Numbered from the stretch's first letter, positions 1 to 11,984 are shown. The stretch is 64,000 nt of DNA from Oreohelix idahoensis (GCA_024509875.1 JAMPIV010012273.1:141001-205000), one strand, 5' to 3'. A program made the numbers and translations. The notes: generated from the sequence alone by a model not told the origin.

Positions 1-599
1 CATTTTGAATTTCCGTGATTCTTACCCTGCCAATTACAAAACAGTAGAGTATAATTGAATGTGGTTTGGTTTTAAGGACGATCTTCGTTGCACATGGACA
101 ACACCATCAGTGCTCCGATCTCCTACCATAGATCACACAAGAAGGATCTCAGTACAGCGCACGAACTCCGTAGCGCCAGTGAGAATCCCAATATGTGTTT
201 GTTTATATGAATTAGACACAATAAATATTTTTCTGGTGGGTAGGTTTCTAATTTTTAAATTTTGCCAGGGCAAAATGAATGTGGATTGTTTGACAAGTAG
301 AGACGATTGAAATTTTAACGTCAATGCCGTTTTTATCGCTACCATTTTGTGTTCATAAATTAAAGGTCGAAACATAATCAGAATCGGAAGTAAGCTTTTT
401 TCCGTTACAATTTTGTTTTAAAAAAGAAAAAAAGCGCGCGTATGCACGCAAGTGTGAAGACTCCATACTGTATATACATGTCCTACCCTCTATTTAACTC
501 TTTAGATCAGATAAGTGCCTCGTAGAATGGTGACTAATGATCTCAGATATTTTTCATCTTTTGATGGTACAGTCTATTGGGCCATTTCTATCGCCCTTT
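1..599. other. unassigned AT-rich sequence
   Basis: I recognise nothing coding or repetitive here. The two short overlapping reading frames around 59-375 have no family resemblance and are best taken as chance. Confidence 0.5.
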
Positions 600-1085
600 T
601 GCTCGTAGTTTTTCCAGCTAATCTGATTTATTTATTACAGCAAAGTAAATCAAGTCCAAGACAGAAATCAAAATCTTTAATTCACATGTCAAGTCAATGC
701 TACTATATGGCTGTGAAACATGCAGAAGAACACAAACTACTAGCAAGAAGTTACAGACGTTCATTAATTGGTGCTTGCGTATAATAGGATTGAAATGATA
801 TGACAAGGTCACCAGTGTGGAACTGTTGACAAGAACCAGATAAGTGCCATGGGAACAGAATATGGTAAGATGATGCTTGTGATGAAAAGAACTCACATTG
901 AGGAAGCCTGTTGATAGCAGTACAAGGTAGTCCTTGTTCTGGAATCTCCATGGTAAGAGACAAACTGAAGAAAACAAAACACACACGGAGAAGAGAACGT
1001 GAGACAGAAATGAAAGATGCAGAAGGAATTTGAGCGGACGACTCAGGACAGTAGAACTTTCTTAAATTTTTTGAAGCTTTGCTCA
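600..1085 (+). pseudogene. decayed RTE-type LINE reverse transcriptase, C-terminal part
   Basis: Short blocks in changing frames recall the end of RTE-type polyproteins: a 'yYMAVKHAEE' block around 700-730 (compare LLYGAECWR in the RTE element at 17600-20882), then a tract resembling the WIGHVLR and GKRKRGRPK region (about 840-1010). Stops and frameshifts interrupt every block. This is a fossil fragment. No target duplication was found. The family assignment rests on block order, not on an alignment. Confidence 0.45.
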
Positions 1086-2897
1086 TTGGGAAACTGAAAA
1101 GCAGTGGTGATAGATTATAACATATACAGTGTTATGTTTATTGATGTGTCAAAAATATTTTATTTGGCTGATTGTGATCTTTTTCCCGAATTCTCTCTTA
1201 TTTTCCTAGTTTTTCTATGTGTACCGTTTCCATGAGATGCGCCTGTCGTAGATTCTTGATAGGGGAATTAAGACATAGTTTGGTCCCTTCTGAGTAGAAC
1301 TAGACAGGTGGTGACTCAGTGAGAGATAAGATAAGAAATAGATTTTCACGAGTGAAATGGTGGAAAATAGGTAGAGTCTGTCCCTGGACTCGAGAAGATC
1401 CTCTCGGTCAGCCTATCTCTACAACAGAACTTTGTTAGTCAGACAGTATACCTACATATATATTAATATATATATATATATATCAACCACTCACATACAC
1501 ACACACATAAGTGACGACATTTAGACGCACAGACGTGACAAATTATATTTATGGAATAGGGATATTTTGGGACGAGCTGACCAACACATGTAAATAAAGT
1601 TTTTATGTAAATTTTATTTACTATAAAGAAACTCTCTACAACAGCAATATTATGAATATCAATCAAATACAAATAAACATGGGTTAATGAAATTAATAAA
1701 GAAATAGACTTATAGGTGTAATCCCCCCTCCCTCTGTTGAGACAAGATCCCGTTAAAAGAAAGTTATTAACCCCCAAAGAGTCAAAGATTTATATGCTAT
1801 GGTCTAGGATTTCCCTTTACAGTAAAGAACAGAGTTTATATGTTAATCTATTCTGAAACTGACAGTATTAGCAAAACTTACTAAAAGAAATAAACGTGAG
1901 TACATGGATTCTACAAGATATATATATGGGAATTAGTCATTCACCCTTCCTCTCTTCTCAGACAACCATGGCCACGTGCATTCGTTCTTACCTAATACTT
2001 GGTTTGCACCTTCTGGAACAATCTTTAGGACACATGCACACAGCAAATCCAGTGTTATTTTGGCAAAGAAAACCCCAGCTCCTTAAAGACAGATTAAATC
2101 CACTTCTCCGGGGAACGTTCACTTGTGTTACTTTTATTTAGGATTACTGTTTATGTCACATTAATTAGACCAGGTGTGGTAAAGTGGGATGTTATAAATA
2201 TTTATAGGGGACTTATTGTACTGACTGAGATCAGCTGTGAAGGTATCTATATCTAATAAGAGTAGTGTATTATAGATAACCTTACTTACTGCCACATATG
2301 TATACCTCAGTCAGAATTATTCTGGAATAGTGTGATGACTACGTTATATGTCTAGGGTATGTGTATGATGAAGTGTAAGTCATAACAACAACAGACAGAT
2401 AAACAATTTAATTTATTCCACCACACTTGACAACACTGTGACACTCACATACCTATAACACTCTAAGAGGATATCTTAAAGGAGTCACTGATAACTTTTC
2501 AAATAACAATATGTATTCAGTGCTGTCATGAATGTATATGTGTCCTGATTCAAATACAAAGGGAACCAGGAATCACAATCAATTTTAATTACAAGTTATA
2601 TGTACAGAATTTATTAATATGATTCTTATAGTGACATATATTATTAATGGTATCCTATGTGTGTCAGTTGTGTAGTGGTAATATGAGGTAATACTGGTTT
2701 TGTTTTGTTCAAGCTCTGTTGGTATTTGTCATCATGACTTCAATAGTTTGTTTCTATTGGAACTAGTATTGGAGATGTTCTCAGTTCCTGGTATTAAAAC
2801 AATTAAATTCCCCTCTTAATTTTAGTTTATAATGTCATTTTAAGATGGGGGTACATAATGTTGAGCTCCATGGCCACACTCTCTTATCTTGCGTGAT

Positions 2898-3690
2898 TCT
2901 TCTTCTTCTTCCATCCTTAGCCATCAACCGGCAAAGCAGTATGTGGCCAGTACGCCTAGTGGCGTCTTAGGGCAACAACAAATTGATCAATCTATCGCTG
3001 TTTCCACCACGCCTAGTGGCGTCTTTGTGGAACAAAAACAGACCAAACAATCTATCATTGTTTCCGTAATCAGATTGGTTGGCAAGCAGGTGATAACCGC
3101 TTCAAGCTGGGCAGCCCCCAGTCAATAAGGTGTTGTCCCGCCACTGTCTGCTTTCCCCATTGGGTGCATGGGGATTAGGGTCAAACCCGAACTGTGGACA
3201 GAAAATTTTGCACCAAGCAATTATCGAAAAAATAGAAATAAGCAAACTTTCAGATTGGGATGCTGGAACGTCCGGACTATGTTGACTGGACTATCCGAAA
3301 ACCTACAGGATGTAAACGATGTAAGGAATGCACTTGCACTGGATCAGGAAACGCGCCTGGAAACTGGGCTCTGGAACGGTGAGCGAGAAGGACTACACAT
3401 TTTATTGGCAAGGGAAAGATCTTAATAAAGCTAGAGAACACGGAGTAGGTTTTGCGGTCAAAAAATCGCTAACTAACATGGTTGAACCAGGCGAGAATGG
3501 ATCAGAACGCCTGTTAACGCTCCGCCTGCAAACTAGCACAGGTCCCATCACCCTTGTCAGTGTGTATGCTCCTACTATGTGCTCTGCCTCAGAAGCTAAA
3601 GATGAGTTCTACGAGAATCTAGCAGCAGTAATCAAAAGCATACCTAGGCAAGAACAGCTTGTTCTCCTTGGTGACTTTAATGCTAGAGTG
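2898..3690. mobile_element. composite LINE/SINE insertion in the 3' LTR of A
   Basis: The segment is present in one LTR of A and absent from the other, so it came in after A. Its first part (2898 to about 3105, minus strand) is a short element with the RTE-like 3' end and a CTT-repeat tail, related to the unit at 62970-63180. Its second part (about 3110-3690, plus strand) encodes part of a LINE endonuclease. The two parts face opposite ways, as in twin-primed, 5'-inverted LINE insertions. The junctions show no target duplication; instead 17 bases of the target are missing. Confidence 0.75.
3168..3690 (+). pseudogene. LINE EEP endonuclease fragment
   Basis: The beginning of an apurinic-type (EEP) endonuclease from a non-LTR retrotransposon. 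RLGCWNVRTM (about 3254-3283) is the usual first strand of the fold, VSVYAPTM follows near 3558, and LGDFNARV (about 3667-3690) is the conserved GDFN block. One frameshift lies near 3330-3400, between the first part and the HGVGFAVKK part. The domain stops at the GDFN block where LTR sequence resumes, so the SDH catalytic block is missing. The sequence differs clearly from the RTE endonuclease at 17817, so it belongs to another LINE family. Confidence 0.75.
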
Positions 3691-5374
3691 CCTCTGCTCG
3701 ATTATTTAAATGAGTTCTGGAACCACCCCACTGGATGCTATATGGACCAAGGAGTATGCTGTCCACCTCTGGCTTCAGCAAAGCTCTGACCAGGTGCTGC
3801 TCAATAACTTTAAGACCACGGTCCCTGAAACAAGAAGGTTGTACCTTCTACGTCAGAACTAATTTATACTCCATTTCTACACTGAGCACAATACATCACA
3901 CACATTGAGTTCAGAGCGTTAGGCCAACTGTCAGCTTCATCTGAAATACTTTATACCAGTATTTCCCTCCCTAATGGTTACTACGCCTCTGCCATTCCAG
4001 CATTATTTCTTTCTAGTTAATAATCTAGGTGTCAGTGTACTGTTTGGCCATTCCATGCAGTTTTACTTTCCTCCGACACCTTCTGTTCAGGCTGGAGCAC
4101 TATAGGCTTTACATCATGTTCGCTACTGAACCACACATATATACAGACATAAATTATCAATTTACATTCAATTTTCATTAAAAGATATTGAATATTTCAA
4201 GCTTACCACAATTCATGGAAATAATAATAAACAGTTTCGTTGACTGGCAATGAATATAGCACAACTCCGATCTGCCGATGTCCCAGGCTTTATTTTATAA
4301 AAAATATACACTGGTGCTCAACGTACTGTTTCTTAGTAGGTTTATTACAAGATGTGGCAATGAACAGACGCTCTGAATTGAGTATATTCGCAGCTCTACC
4401 CAATCAAACCATGTCTACACATCTTTTCAAAAAAGTACCCCTTTCTCACGTTTCCCCTGACAACACAAGATAGTATTTATAGTCCGACCAATCGTGTTTA
4501 GTCTTTCATTTGTTGCGCTCCAATCAAATAGGAGTTAACATGGTAGGCTATTTCCGTAACGTAATGTTTCTTCAAACACGTTATAAAAAAAATTTTATGA
4601 GCAGAAATGATTTCATGCTGTCAGGCACCCCCACTATTTTATTTTGGCCATAACTTGGTAATTCCTAGACTATTTGCGTAACGTTTTACATATTCTTTGT
4701 CAGCAAACCCTAAGGAACCCAAATATACGAATTTAAGGGAGCTAGGTGGCTGCGTTCAAAATGTGCATTTTCTACCACCTCCTGTTCACTTCAATCCCCA
4801 TGTGGTGTCTGGGTACTGTCATGTTTTCAAACGTAAACCCATCTAATGTCATCTTTCCCAATAAGCGTTTTTCAGGATTTTAAAACCTAACTCTGGTATG
4901 GGTAGTGAATTTTATCACTGTCGATTTGAAATAAAGTTAGTGCATGTGGCCTTACACGCGTGATGGCAGCAATTGTGTATCGCGCGACGCGTGTTTAGTG
5001 TTGCAGGTGTCCCTGCTTTCTGCCTCTCCCTTCTCTCTATCCTTTAGTCCATCTGTCTTTTAGTTACGCCGTGTATAAAATGGAATGAATGAAATATTAA
5101 ATTTAGGTCATTGATCAGCTTGCGTATCTCAAGGTTTTTCCAAGAAATACAGTACACGTTTCATTGAAGAAAGCGTGCAGCGACACAGTAGGCTTTTACT
5201 ATCAACGTGAAAGCGTTACAATTTGTCGACGAAGTAGAAAACAAGGGGGATTTCGAGTACAGGCATTGTGACAGCACTGTTCTTTACCATTCTTCTTTCC
5301 TTTTATTAAATTTATTTGTTAGGCTTTGCATTTACGTTTTAATTTATATATGGGGATTAGAATAATTCACGACA

Positions 5375-5390
5375 TCTCCCCTCTTAAAAC
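5375..5390 (-). other. polypurine tract of element A
   Basis: On the minus strand the sequence TTAAGAGGGGAGA directly abuts the 3' LTR. Such a purine run primes plus-strand DNA synthesis in LTR elements. A small perfect hairpin (GACAT-TAT-ATGTC, 5392-5404) lies immediately upstream. Confidence 0.75.
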
Positions 5391-5441
5391 AGACATTATA
5401 TGTCAGTCCTTTATTCTATATACACATAGAGAAATTTATTA

Positions 5442-6332
5442 TTATTTCTGGGGTTTACGGTGATTCTCATCACACGGATGGCGGCTTAAAAAATCCGCTC
5501 CCAAATTTGTTTTTCCAGATATATACTCAATGCTAAAATTATAGGGAGCCAAAAGCAAGGACCATCGGAGTAACCTAGAGTTCTCATGCCTAGCCTGGGC
5601 TAGAAACGATAAAGGTTTGTGATCCGTTTGCAACTTAAATGCCTTCCCATACAGATAAATATTGAATTTCTTTATTGCCCATATTACTGCAAGACATTCT
5701 TTTTCGCTAGTTGAGTAGTTGATTTCAGCTTTATTCAATTTTCTGCTAGCATATGCCACTGGGCTTAATTCCCCATCCAATGCATCTGATTTCTGTAGTA
5801 GAGTTGCACCCAACCCAATATTACTGGCATCCGTCCTTACTATGAATTCTTGACTTAAGTCAGGTAATTTCAAAATAGGTTTACTTGTGAGCTTTTCCTT
5901 CAATTCTTGGTAAGCCATTTCACAATGTGGTGTCCATGTAATGCGATCTGGATGTCCTTTACGTGTCAAATCAGTTAACGGTGCACATATGGAATTAAAG
6001 TTTTTGATATACTTCTGGTAGAAACCACATAATGAGACAAAGGATCTCACGTCCTTCTTGGTTTGTGGTCTCGGGGCTTTCTTTAGTTTCTCTAAATTCT
6101 TTGGGTCAGGGGTCATGTTTCCCTGATAAACTGTGTGTCCCAAAAATTCCAATTCTTTACATCCAACGCAACATTTGGTTGGTCGGGCTGTTAAATTTGC
6201 TTCCCTAAGTCGATCAAACAGCATCTTCAGAGAGTCAATGTGTTCCTCAAATGTTTCTGTTGCTATAAGGATATCATCCATGAAATTTGTTATACATGGA
6301 TTATTCAGAGGGTCCAATAATTTTCTCATCAT
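5442..6332 (-). pseudogene. element A pol: reverse transcriptase end and RNase H
   Basis: This frame of 296 codons continues the reverse transcriptase of the preceding frame after a one-base shift near 6333-6345. It contains the catalytic NFMDDIL block (about residues 17-23), the thumb and connection region (FLGHTVYQG, SLCGFYQKYIKNF), and RNase H with the RTDASNIGLGATLLQ and SEKECLAVIWAIK blocks, ending shortly after DFLSRH. It normally copies element RNA into DNA inside particles and removes the RNA strand. The frame break falls just before the catalytic aspartates, so this copy cannot make an intact enzyme without correction. Confidence 0.88.
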
Positions 6333-7339
6333 TCTAGAGAGACACTAGGCGCATTCTTCAATCCAAATGGCAATCTATTAAACTCATAGTGTCCTTCTGA
6401 GGTACTAAAAGCTAGGTATGGTCTAACCTCAGGCTTTACTGGAATCTGATAGTATCCTTTACTCAGATCCACTTTTGAGAAATATTTAGCTTTATTTAGT
6501 CTGGCAAACAGCTGATTTGTATCCGGCAATGGATCCACCTGTCCTTCTGTAATAGCATTCAGTCTCCTGTAATCTATACAGAGTCTATGTTCTCCAGAGG
6601 GCTTCCTTAAGAGTACAACACCGGAACTATATGAGGATTCACTGTGTGAAATAATTCCTTCCTTCAATAGATATTCTGTCTCTTCCTTCAAAGCTTTCTC
6701 CTTAGCAAACAGAATCGAATATGGTTTCATACAGACAGGTGTGGGGTCTATCAGTTTCATATCATATTCCAATAGGTTTGTATGCCCTGGTCGGTCTGTT
6801 AACACCTCTGCATGATTATTTAGAACCTGTTGCACTCTCTCTTTCTGAGTTTTCGTTAAATGTGTACTGATTTTCACCTGTGCTGCTGTCTCACGGGGGT
6901 GTAATGGATATTCAAATGATGAAAGTGGTTCCTTTTTCATCTCCATGGCGATGGACAAGGTCAACAAGTGTGTCTCTTCCTGATGTTCTCTTTCCAAATA
7001 TTTCTTCAGGAGATTCACATGATAGATTTTTTCTTTCCCCTTCTTATCTATCTTATAATTTGTTCTAGACACCTTCTCTAAAACTGTATATGGACCTTGC
7101 CATCCAATCTGTAACTTATTCTGACTCCCGGGGAGAAGAAGCAGTACCTTCTCTCCCACAGCCAAATCTCTGTCTTTCGCCTTCCTGTTATAATAGGCAG
7201 CATGTTTCTTCCTGGCTTGTTTCAAATTTTCATTGGCAAGTTTCCAGCCAGTTTTTAACCGAGTGGTCAGCTCATTCACATATTGGTATGAAGATGTAAT
7301 GTTTTCCTCTGCCTTTTCATCAGTCCACGTTCTTAACAA
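6329..7339 (-). pseudogene. element A pol: integrase C-terminus and reverse transcriptase fingers/palm
   Basis: The frame starts at a TTG in the middle of the old coding sequence, so its start is not a real initiation site. It opens with the integrase C-terminal region (KHAAYYNRKAKDR, then a chromatin- or DNA-binding-like stretch GWQGPYTVLEKVSRTNYKI), followed directly by reverse transcriptase blocks (VVLLRKPSGEHRLCIDYRRL, SKVDLSKGYYQIPV, RLPFGLKNAP). Integrase lying upstream of reverse transcriptase is the Gmr1-type order and the reverse of ordinary Ty3/gypsy elements. It ends at a one-base frameshift near 6333-6345, seen by comparison with element B. Confidence 0.88.
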
Positions 7340-7341
7340 AG

Positions 7342-9369
7342 CTACATATGGACCTTTAATTTTGTGGACCTATTTGTCCATGCACCGGTATGGTCTCTTC
7401 CACTCGAAGCTCTATAGTGATGATTTTTCTTCCCAGAATTATCATGCATAAAACGACCGCTACCAATTTTTCTTTTGGGGCTTTCTCCCCACTTAAAATT
7501 CTTGATGAGAGATTTCCTCTCTACATCCTCTTCCTCCAGTTTGTTTAAGTCCGATTGAGGGATTTTCGGCTTATCCTGGGGTAAGACATCTTTTTGCACT
7601 CTCCGCATAGTGGCCATTGTAAAACAGTTAAGTGAAGCTTGTCCGTGAAAAGGGGCTTCCCATTCCCTTTGGTCCACTTTATCAAATCTATTTTTCTTTT
7701 TATTATCAGGCCTAATTTTGCCCCGTGGCGTGTCCAGGTCCTGATCAATGTTCCCACTTGTGGGTGTTCCCTCATGTGCTATGCTACACCTTTCTACAAA
7801 ATTCTCAATGTCCCATCTTGCTTTGGGCCAATAATAATTGTGAGCCACCTTTTGAATGATGGTACCTATCTTCTCATGGTCCCCATCTGGTTTCACATGT
7901 AGGCTCCTTATTAAGTCTGCCCTATATCTTTTAGGAAGTACCAGCTGTCCCTGACCTTTGGATCTAGCTCCAGTCTTCCTATACATCAACTTGTTTTTCA
8001 TGTAAAAATCTCCCTTGCCTGGAGTTGTATGACAAGTTGACAATTTCCTGAAACAAGGCTTGAGTGTTTTATCCCCAGCCTGTGCCTTCCTCATCTCTTC
8101 TGGAGTGGTATCCAACATAATATCCTCCTCCTGTCTTGAGGTCGACCTGACCTGAAGGGTGGCCATATACACAGGTTTCCTTCTGCAACGGTCAGTGTCA
8201 TGATTGTTCATCTTACAATTCTTACACCACCTTTTTCCTTGGTTGAAAGATTTTCTTTCATCATATTTCCTTTCATCGAATTGTGGGGTTTTATTTTTAT
8301 TTTCATACCGTGGCCTATCAAACTGGTGCTTACCTTTGTTTTGATCCCTAGGATCAAATTTATTAAAGTTCTGTGGTGCCCTAAAGTTATCCACTTGTTT
8401 CTTTTTATTACCTGTTACCTCTGCTTGAGCTGCTTGATACCTTTCAGCAACATTTAGCAACTCACCCAGCCTCTCTGCACCTTGTTCCATGAGAAACTTT
8501 CTCAGGTCTGGAGCCATGGACTCTCTTAATTGCTCTATAAGGACCATTTCCTTAAGATCTTGGGTTTTCCCCAGAGAAGTCCATTTCTCCAAGTATGTCT
8601 CTATTCGTGCAGCGAACTGGTGATAGGTTTCACCTGACAGTAGTTTAGCATTCCTAAATTTTTTCCTATAAAATTCTGCATTCTTTTCATATCTTAACAA
8701 AAGAGCCTGCTTTAGCATGTCATAATTTTCCTGATCACTTCTGCTCATTTTTGCAAAAACTTCATAAGCTGCCCCACGAAGTCCCTGAGATAACTTTAAG
8801 CTCCACCTTTCTCTCTCTAACCCATATGTGGTAGCTAATAGTTCATACCTATTTAGATAGCTCTCTATATCATCGTCTTTCTCAACAAAATGATCTAAAT
8901 GAAAATTCATAGCTGAGGTTGAGGCTCCTTGGCTAGCAGTAGCATCAGAGGCAAAGGGACTGGCACCATTTTCAGGAGCATGGCCTTGAAACTCAAACTC
9001 CCTTAGTCGTAACTCATGTTCCCTTTGTAATCTCTTCTCCTCCTTTTCTGCTTCCCTCTCTGCAGTCAATCTTCTTTCTTCTGCTTCCCTTTCTGCAGCC
9101 AATCTTTTGTCTTCTCTTTCTGCCTCCAATTTCTTAGCCTCAGCCTCAATCTGCAACCTCTTAATCTCTTTTTCAGCTTCTATTCTCTTATCTTCGGCCA
9201 ATCTTTCAGATTCTAATTTTCTTTCGGCCTCTTTTTCTAATCTTCTTTCTTCCCGTTCAATATATTTGTCACATTCAGCAGTGACATAAGAAATCATAAT
9301 TTGTCCGTCCATTCCTAACTCTTTCGCAGTCTGTACAGCAGCAGATCGAAATTTTGCCAGGTCGGCCAT
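7342..9369 (-). CDS. element A gag fused to an integrase N-terminal remnant
   Basis: The frame is 675 codons. The start MADLAKFR aligns with MAELVKLR of element B. Residues about 38-125 are a highly charged E/R/K coiled coil. Residues about 155-310 are a helical capsid-like region with an RKFLMEQGAERLGELL block resembling the SCAN domain. A CCHC zinc knuckle, CKNCKMNNHDTDRC, sits near residue 380. No protease DTG motif follows. After a linker comes a degenerate integrase zinc-binding region (GDHEKIGTIIQKV...ERCSIAHEG) whose second Cys pair is lost, then about 140 lysine-rich residues that do not look like an integrase core. The particle protein may still work; the enzyme part cannot. Confidence 0.85.
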   Translation of the reverse strand: MADLAKFRSAAVQTAKELGMDGQIMISYVTAECDKYIEREERRLEKEAERKLESERLAEDKRIEAEKEIKRLQIEAEAKKLEAEREDKRLAAEREAEERRLTAEREAEKEEKRLQREHELRLREFEFQGHAPENGASPFASDATASQGASTSAMNFHLDHFVEKDDDIESYLNRYELLATTYGLERERWSLKLSQGLRGAAYEVFAKMSRSDQENYDMLKQALLLRYEKNAEFYRKKFRNAKLLSGETYHQFAARIETYLEKWTSLGKTQDLKEMVLIEQLRESMAPDLRKFLMEQGAERLGELLNVAERYQAAQAEVTGNKKKQVDNFRAPQNFNKFDPRDQNKGKHQFDRPRYENKNKTPQFDERKYDERKSFNQGKRWCKNCKMNNHDTDRCRRKPVYMATLQVRSTSRQEEDIMLDTTPEEMRKAQAGDKTLKPCFRKLSTCHTTPGKGDFYMKNKLMYRKTGARSKGQGQLVLPKRYRADLIRSLHVKPDGDHEKIGTIIQKVAHNYYWPKARWDIENFVERCSIAHEGTPTSGNIDQDLDTPRGKIRPDNKKKNRFDKVDQREWEAPFHGQASLNCFTMATMRRVQKDVLPQDKPKIPQSDLNKLEEEDVERKSLIKNFKWGESPKRKIGSGRFMHDNSGKKNHHYRASSGRDHTGAWTNRSTKLKVHM

Positions 9370-9530
9370 TGTCTAACAGATAAATGTCTAAACAATTTTA
9401 TCTATGACTAATTAACTCAAGACAACACAGGCACCGTGAGCTCAACCTTATTTATTTTCACCCAAGGATACCCTTTAATTCTTATTATTCCCTGAAGTGA
9501 GTTACCCCCAATATTTGTAATAGGGAAAGA

Positions 9531-9556
9531 TTCAAAATCCCGAGGGCGAGACCCCA
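9531..9556 (-). other. primer-binding site of element A
   Basis: Five bases inside the 5' LTR, the minus strand reads TGGGGTCTCGCCCTCGGGAT and continues TTTGAA. TGG is the expected complement of a tRNA CCA end, and the run resembles the complement of a tRNA-Pro 3' end including the T loop, with several mismatches. The tRNA assignment is an inference from memory of tRNA-Pro. Confidence 0.5.
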
Positions 9557-9561
9557 ATATA

Positions 9562-11984
9562 TGTGGTAAAGTGGGATGTTATAAATATTTATAGGGGACT
9601 TATTGTACTGACTGAGATCAGCTGTGAAGGTATCTATATCTAATAAGAGTAGTGTATTATAGATAACCTTACTTACTGCCACATATGTATACCTCAGTCA
9701 GAATTATTCTGGAATAGTGTGATGACTACGTTATATGTCTAGGGTATGTGTATGATGAAGTGTAAGTCATAACAACAACAGACAGATAAACAATTTAATT
9801 TATTCCACCACACTTGACAACACTGTGACACTCACATACCTATAACACTCTAAGAGGATATCTTAAAGGAGTCACTGATAACTTTTCAAATAACAATATG
9901 TATTCAGTGCTGTCATGAATGTATATGTGTCCTGATTCAAATACAAAGGGAACCAGGAATCACAATCAATTTTAATTACAAGTTATATGTACAGAATTTA
10001 TTAATATGATTCTTATAGTGACATATATTATTAATGGTATCCTATGTGTGTCAGTTGTGTAGTGGTAATATGAGGTAATACTGGTTTTGTTTTGTTCAAG
10101 CTCTGTTGGTATTTGTCATCATGACTTCAATAGTTTGTTTCTATTGGAACTAGTATTGGAGATGTTCTCAGTTCCTGGTATTAAAACAATTAAATTCCCC
10201 TCTTAATTTTAGTTTATAATGTCATTTTAAGATGGGGGTACATAATGTTGAGCTCCATGGCCACACTCTCTTATCTTGCGTGATGACTGCAGTAAAAGAC
10301 TCCTCTGCTCGATTATTTAAATGAGTTCTGGAACCACCCCACTGGATGCTATATGGACCAAGGAGTATGCTGTCCACCTCTGGCTTCAGCAAAGCTCTGA
10401 CCAGGTGCTGCTCAATAACTTTAAGACCACGGTCCCTGAAACAAGAAGGTTGTACCTTCTACGTCAGAACTAATTTATACTCCATTTCTACACTGAGCAC
10501 AATACATCACAAACATTGAGTTCAGAGCGTTAGGCCAACTGTCAGCTTCATCTGAAATACTTTATACCAGTATTTCCCTCCCTAATGGTTACTACGCCTC
10601 TGCCATTCCAGCATTATTTCTTTCTAGTTAATAATCTAGGTGTCAGTGTACTGTTTGGCCATTCCATGCAGTTTTACTTTCCTCCGACACCTTCTGTTCA
10701 GGCTGGAGCACTATAGGCTTTACATCATGTTCGCTACTGAACCACACATATATACAGACATAAATTATCAATTTACATTCAATTTTCATTAAAAGATATT
10801 GAATATTTCAAGCTTACCACAATTCATGGAAATAATAATAAACAGTTTCGTTGACTGGCAATGAATATAGCACAACTCCGATCTGCCGATGTCCCAGGCT
10901 TTATTTTATAAAAAATATACACTGGTGCTCAACGTACTGTTTCTTAGTAGGTTTATTACAAGATGTGGCAATGAACAGACGCTCTGAATTGAGTATATTC
11001 GCAGCTCTACCCAATCAAACCATGTCTACACATCTTTTCAAAAAAGTACCCCTTTCTCACGTTTCCCCTGACAACACAAGATAGTATTTATAGTCCGACC
11101 AATCGTGTTTAGTCTTTCATTTGTTGCGCTCCAATCAAATAGGAGTTAACATGGTAGGCTATTTCCGTAACGTAATGTTTTTTCAAACACGTTATAAAAA
11201 AATTTTATGAGCAGAAATGATTTCATGCTGTCAGGCACCCCCACTATTTTATTTTGGCCATAACTTGGTAATTCCTAGACTATTTGCGTAACGTTTTACA
11301 TATTCTTTGTCAGCAAACCCTAAGGAACCCAAATATACGAATTTAAGGGAGCTAGGTGGCTGCGTTCAAAATGTGCATTTTCTACCACCTCCTGTTCACT
11401 TCAATCCCCATGTGGTGTCTGGGTACTGTCATGTTTTCAAACGTAAACCCATCTAATGTCATCTTTCCCAATAAGCGTTTTTCAGGATTTTAAAACCTAA
11501 CTCTGGTATGGGTAGTGAATTTTATCACTGTCGATTTGAAATAAAGTTAGTGCATGTGGCCTTACACGCGTGATGGCAGCAATTGTGTATCGCGCGACGC
11601 GTGTTTAGTGTTGCAGGTGTCCCTGCTTTCTGCCTCTCCCTTCTCTCTATCCTTTAGTCCATCTGTCCTTTAGTTACGCCGTGTATAAAATGGGATGAAT
11701 GAAATATTAAATTTAGGTCATTGATCAGCTTGCGTATCTCAAGGTTTTTCCAAGAAATACAGTACACGTTTCATTGAAGAAAGCGTGCAGCGACACAGTA
11801 GGCTTTTACTATCAACGTGAAAGCGTTACAATTTGCCGACGAAGTAGAAAACAAGGGGGATTTCGAGTACAGGCATTGTGACAGCACTGTTCTTTACCAT
11901 TCTTCTTTCCTTTTATTAAATTTATTTGTTAGGCTTTGCATTTACGTTTTAATTTATATATGGGGATTAGAATAATTCACGACA
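9562..11984 (-). repeat. 5' LTR of element A
   Basis: The intact 2423-bp LTR carries TG...CA ends in element orientation and CCAGG outside. It keeps the 17 bases (10285-10301) that were lost in the other LTR. The 77-codon frame at 10851-11084 (also 4240-4473) lies antisense to the element, is repeated only because the LTR is, and has no known family. Confidence 0.93.

Larger units (their letters stand above)
2175..5374 (-). repeat. 3' LTR of element A, interrupted
   Basis: It matches 9562-11984 almost base for base, apart from a 793-bp foreign segment (2898-3690) that replaces 17 bases present in the other LTR (10285-10301). In element orientation it runs TGTCGTG...ACCACA. At about 2.4 kb without the insert it is long for a gypsy LTR. 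Confidence 0.93.
2175..11984 (-). mobile_element. LTR retrotransposon A, Gmr1-like Ty3/gypsy, defective
   Basis: This is a complete LTR element on the minus strand inserted in the old solo LTR. It has two long LTRs (9562-11984 as the 5' LTR, 2175-5374 as the 3' LTR), a 5-bp target duplication CCAGG (2170-2174 and 11985-11989), a primer-binding site beside the 5' LTR and a purine tract beside the 3' LTR. The internal region, about 4.2 kb, encodes gag, a broken integrase remnant, then reverse transcriptase and RNase H. It is about 1 kb shorter inside than element B because protease and the integrase catalytic core are missing. Read by eye, the LTRs differ at only a handful of positions, so the insertion is young. 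Confidence 0.92.

Noticed and set aside
4240..4473. A small gene repeated at 10851-11084
   Set aside because: It is duplicated only because it lies in the LTRs of A, is antisense to the element and has no family features.
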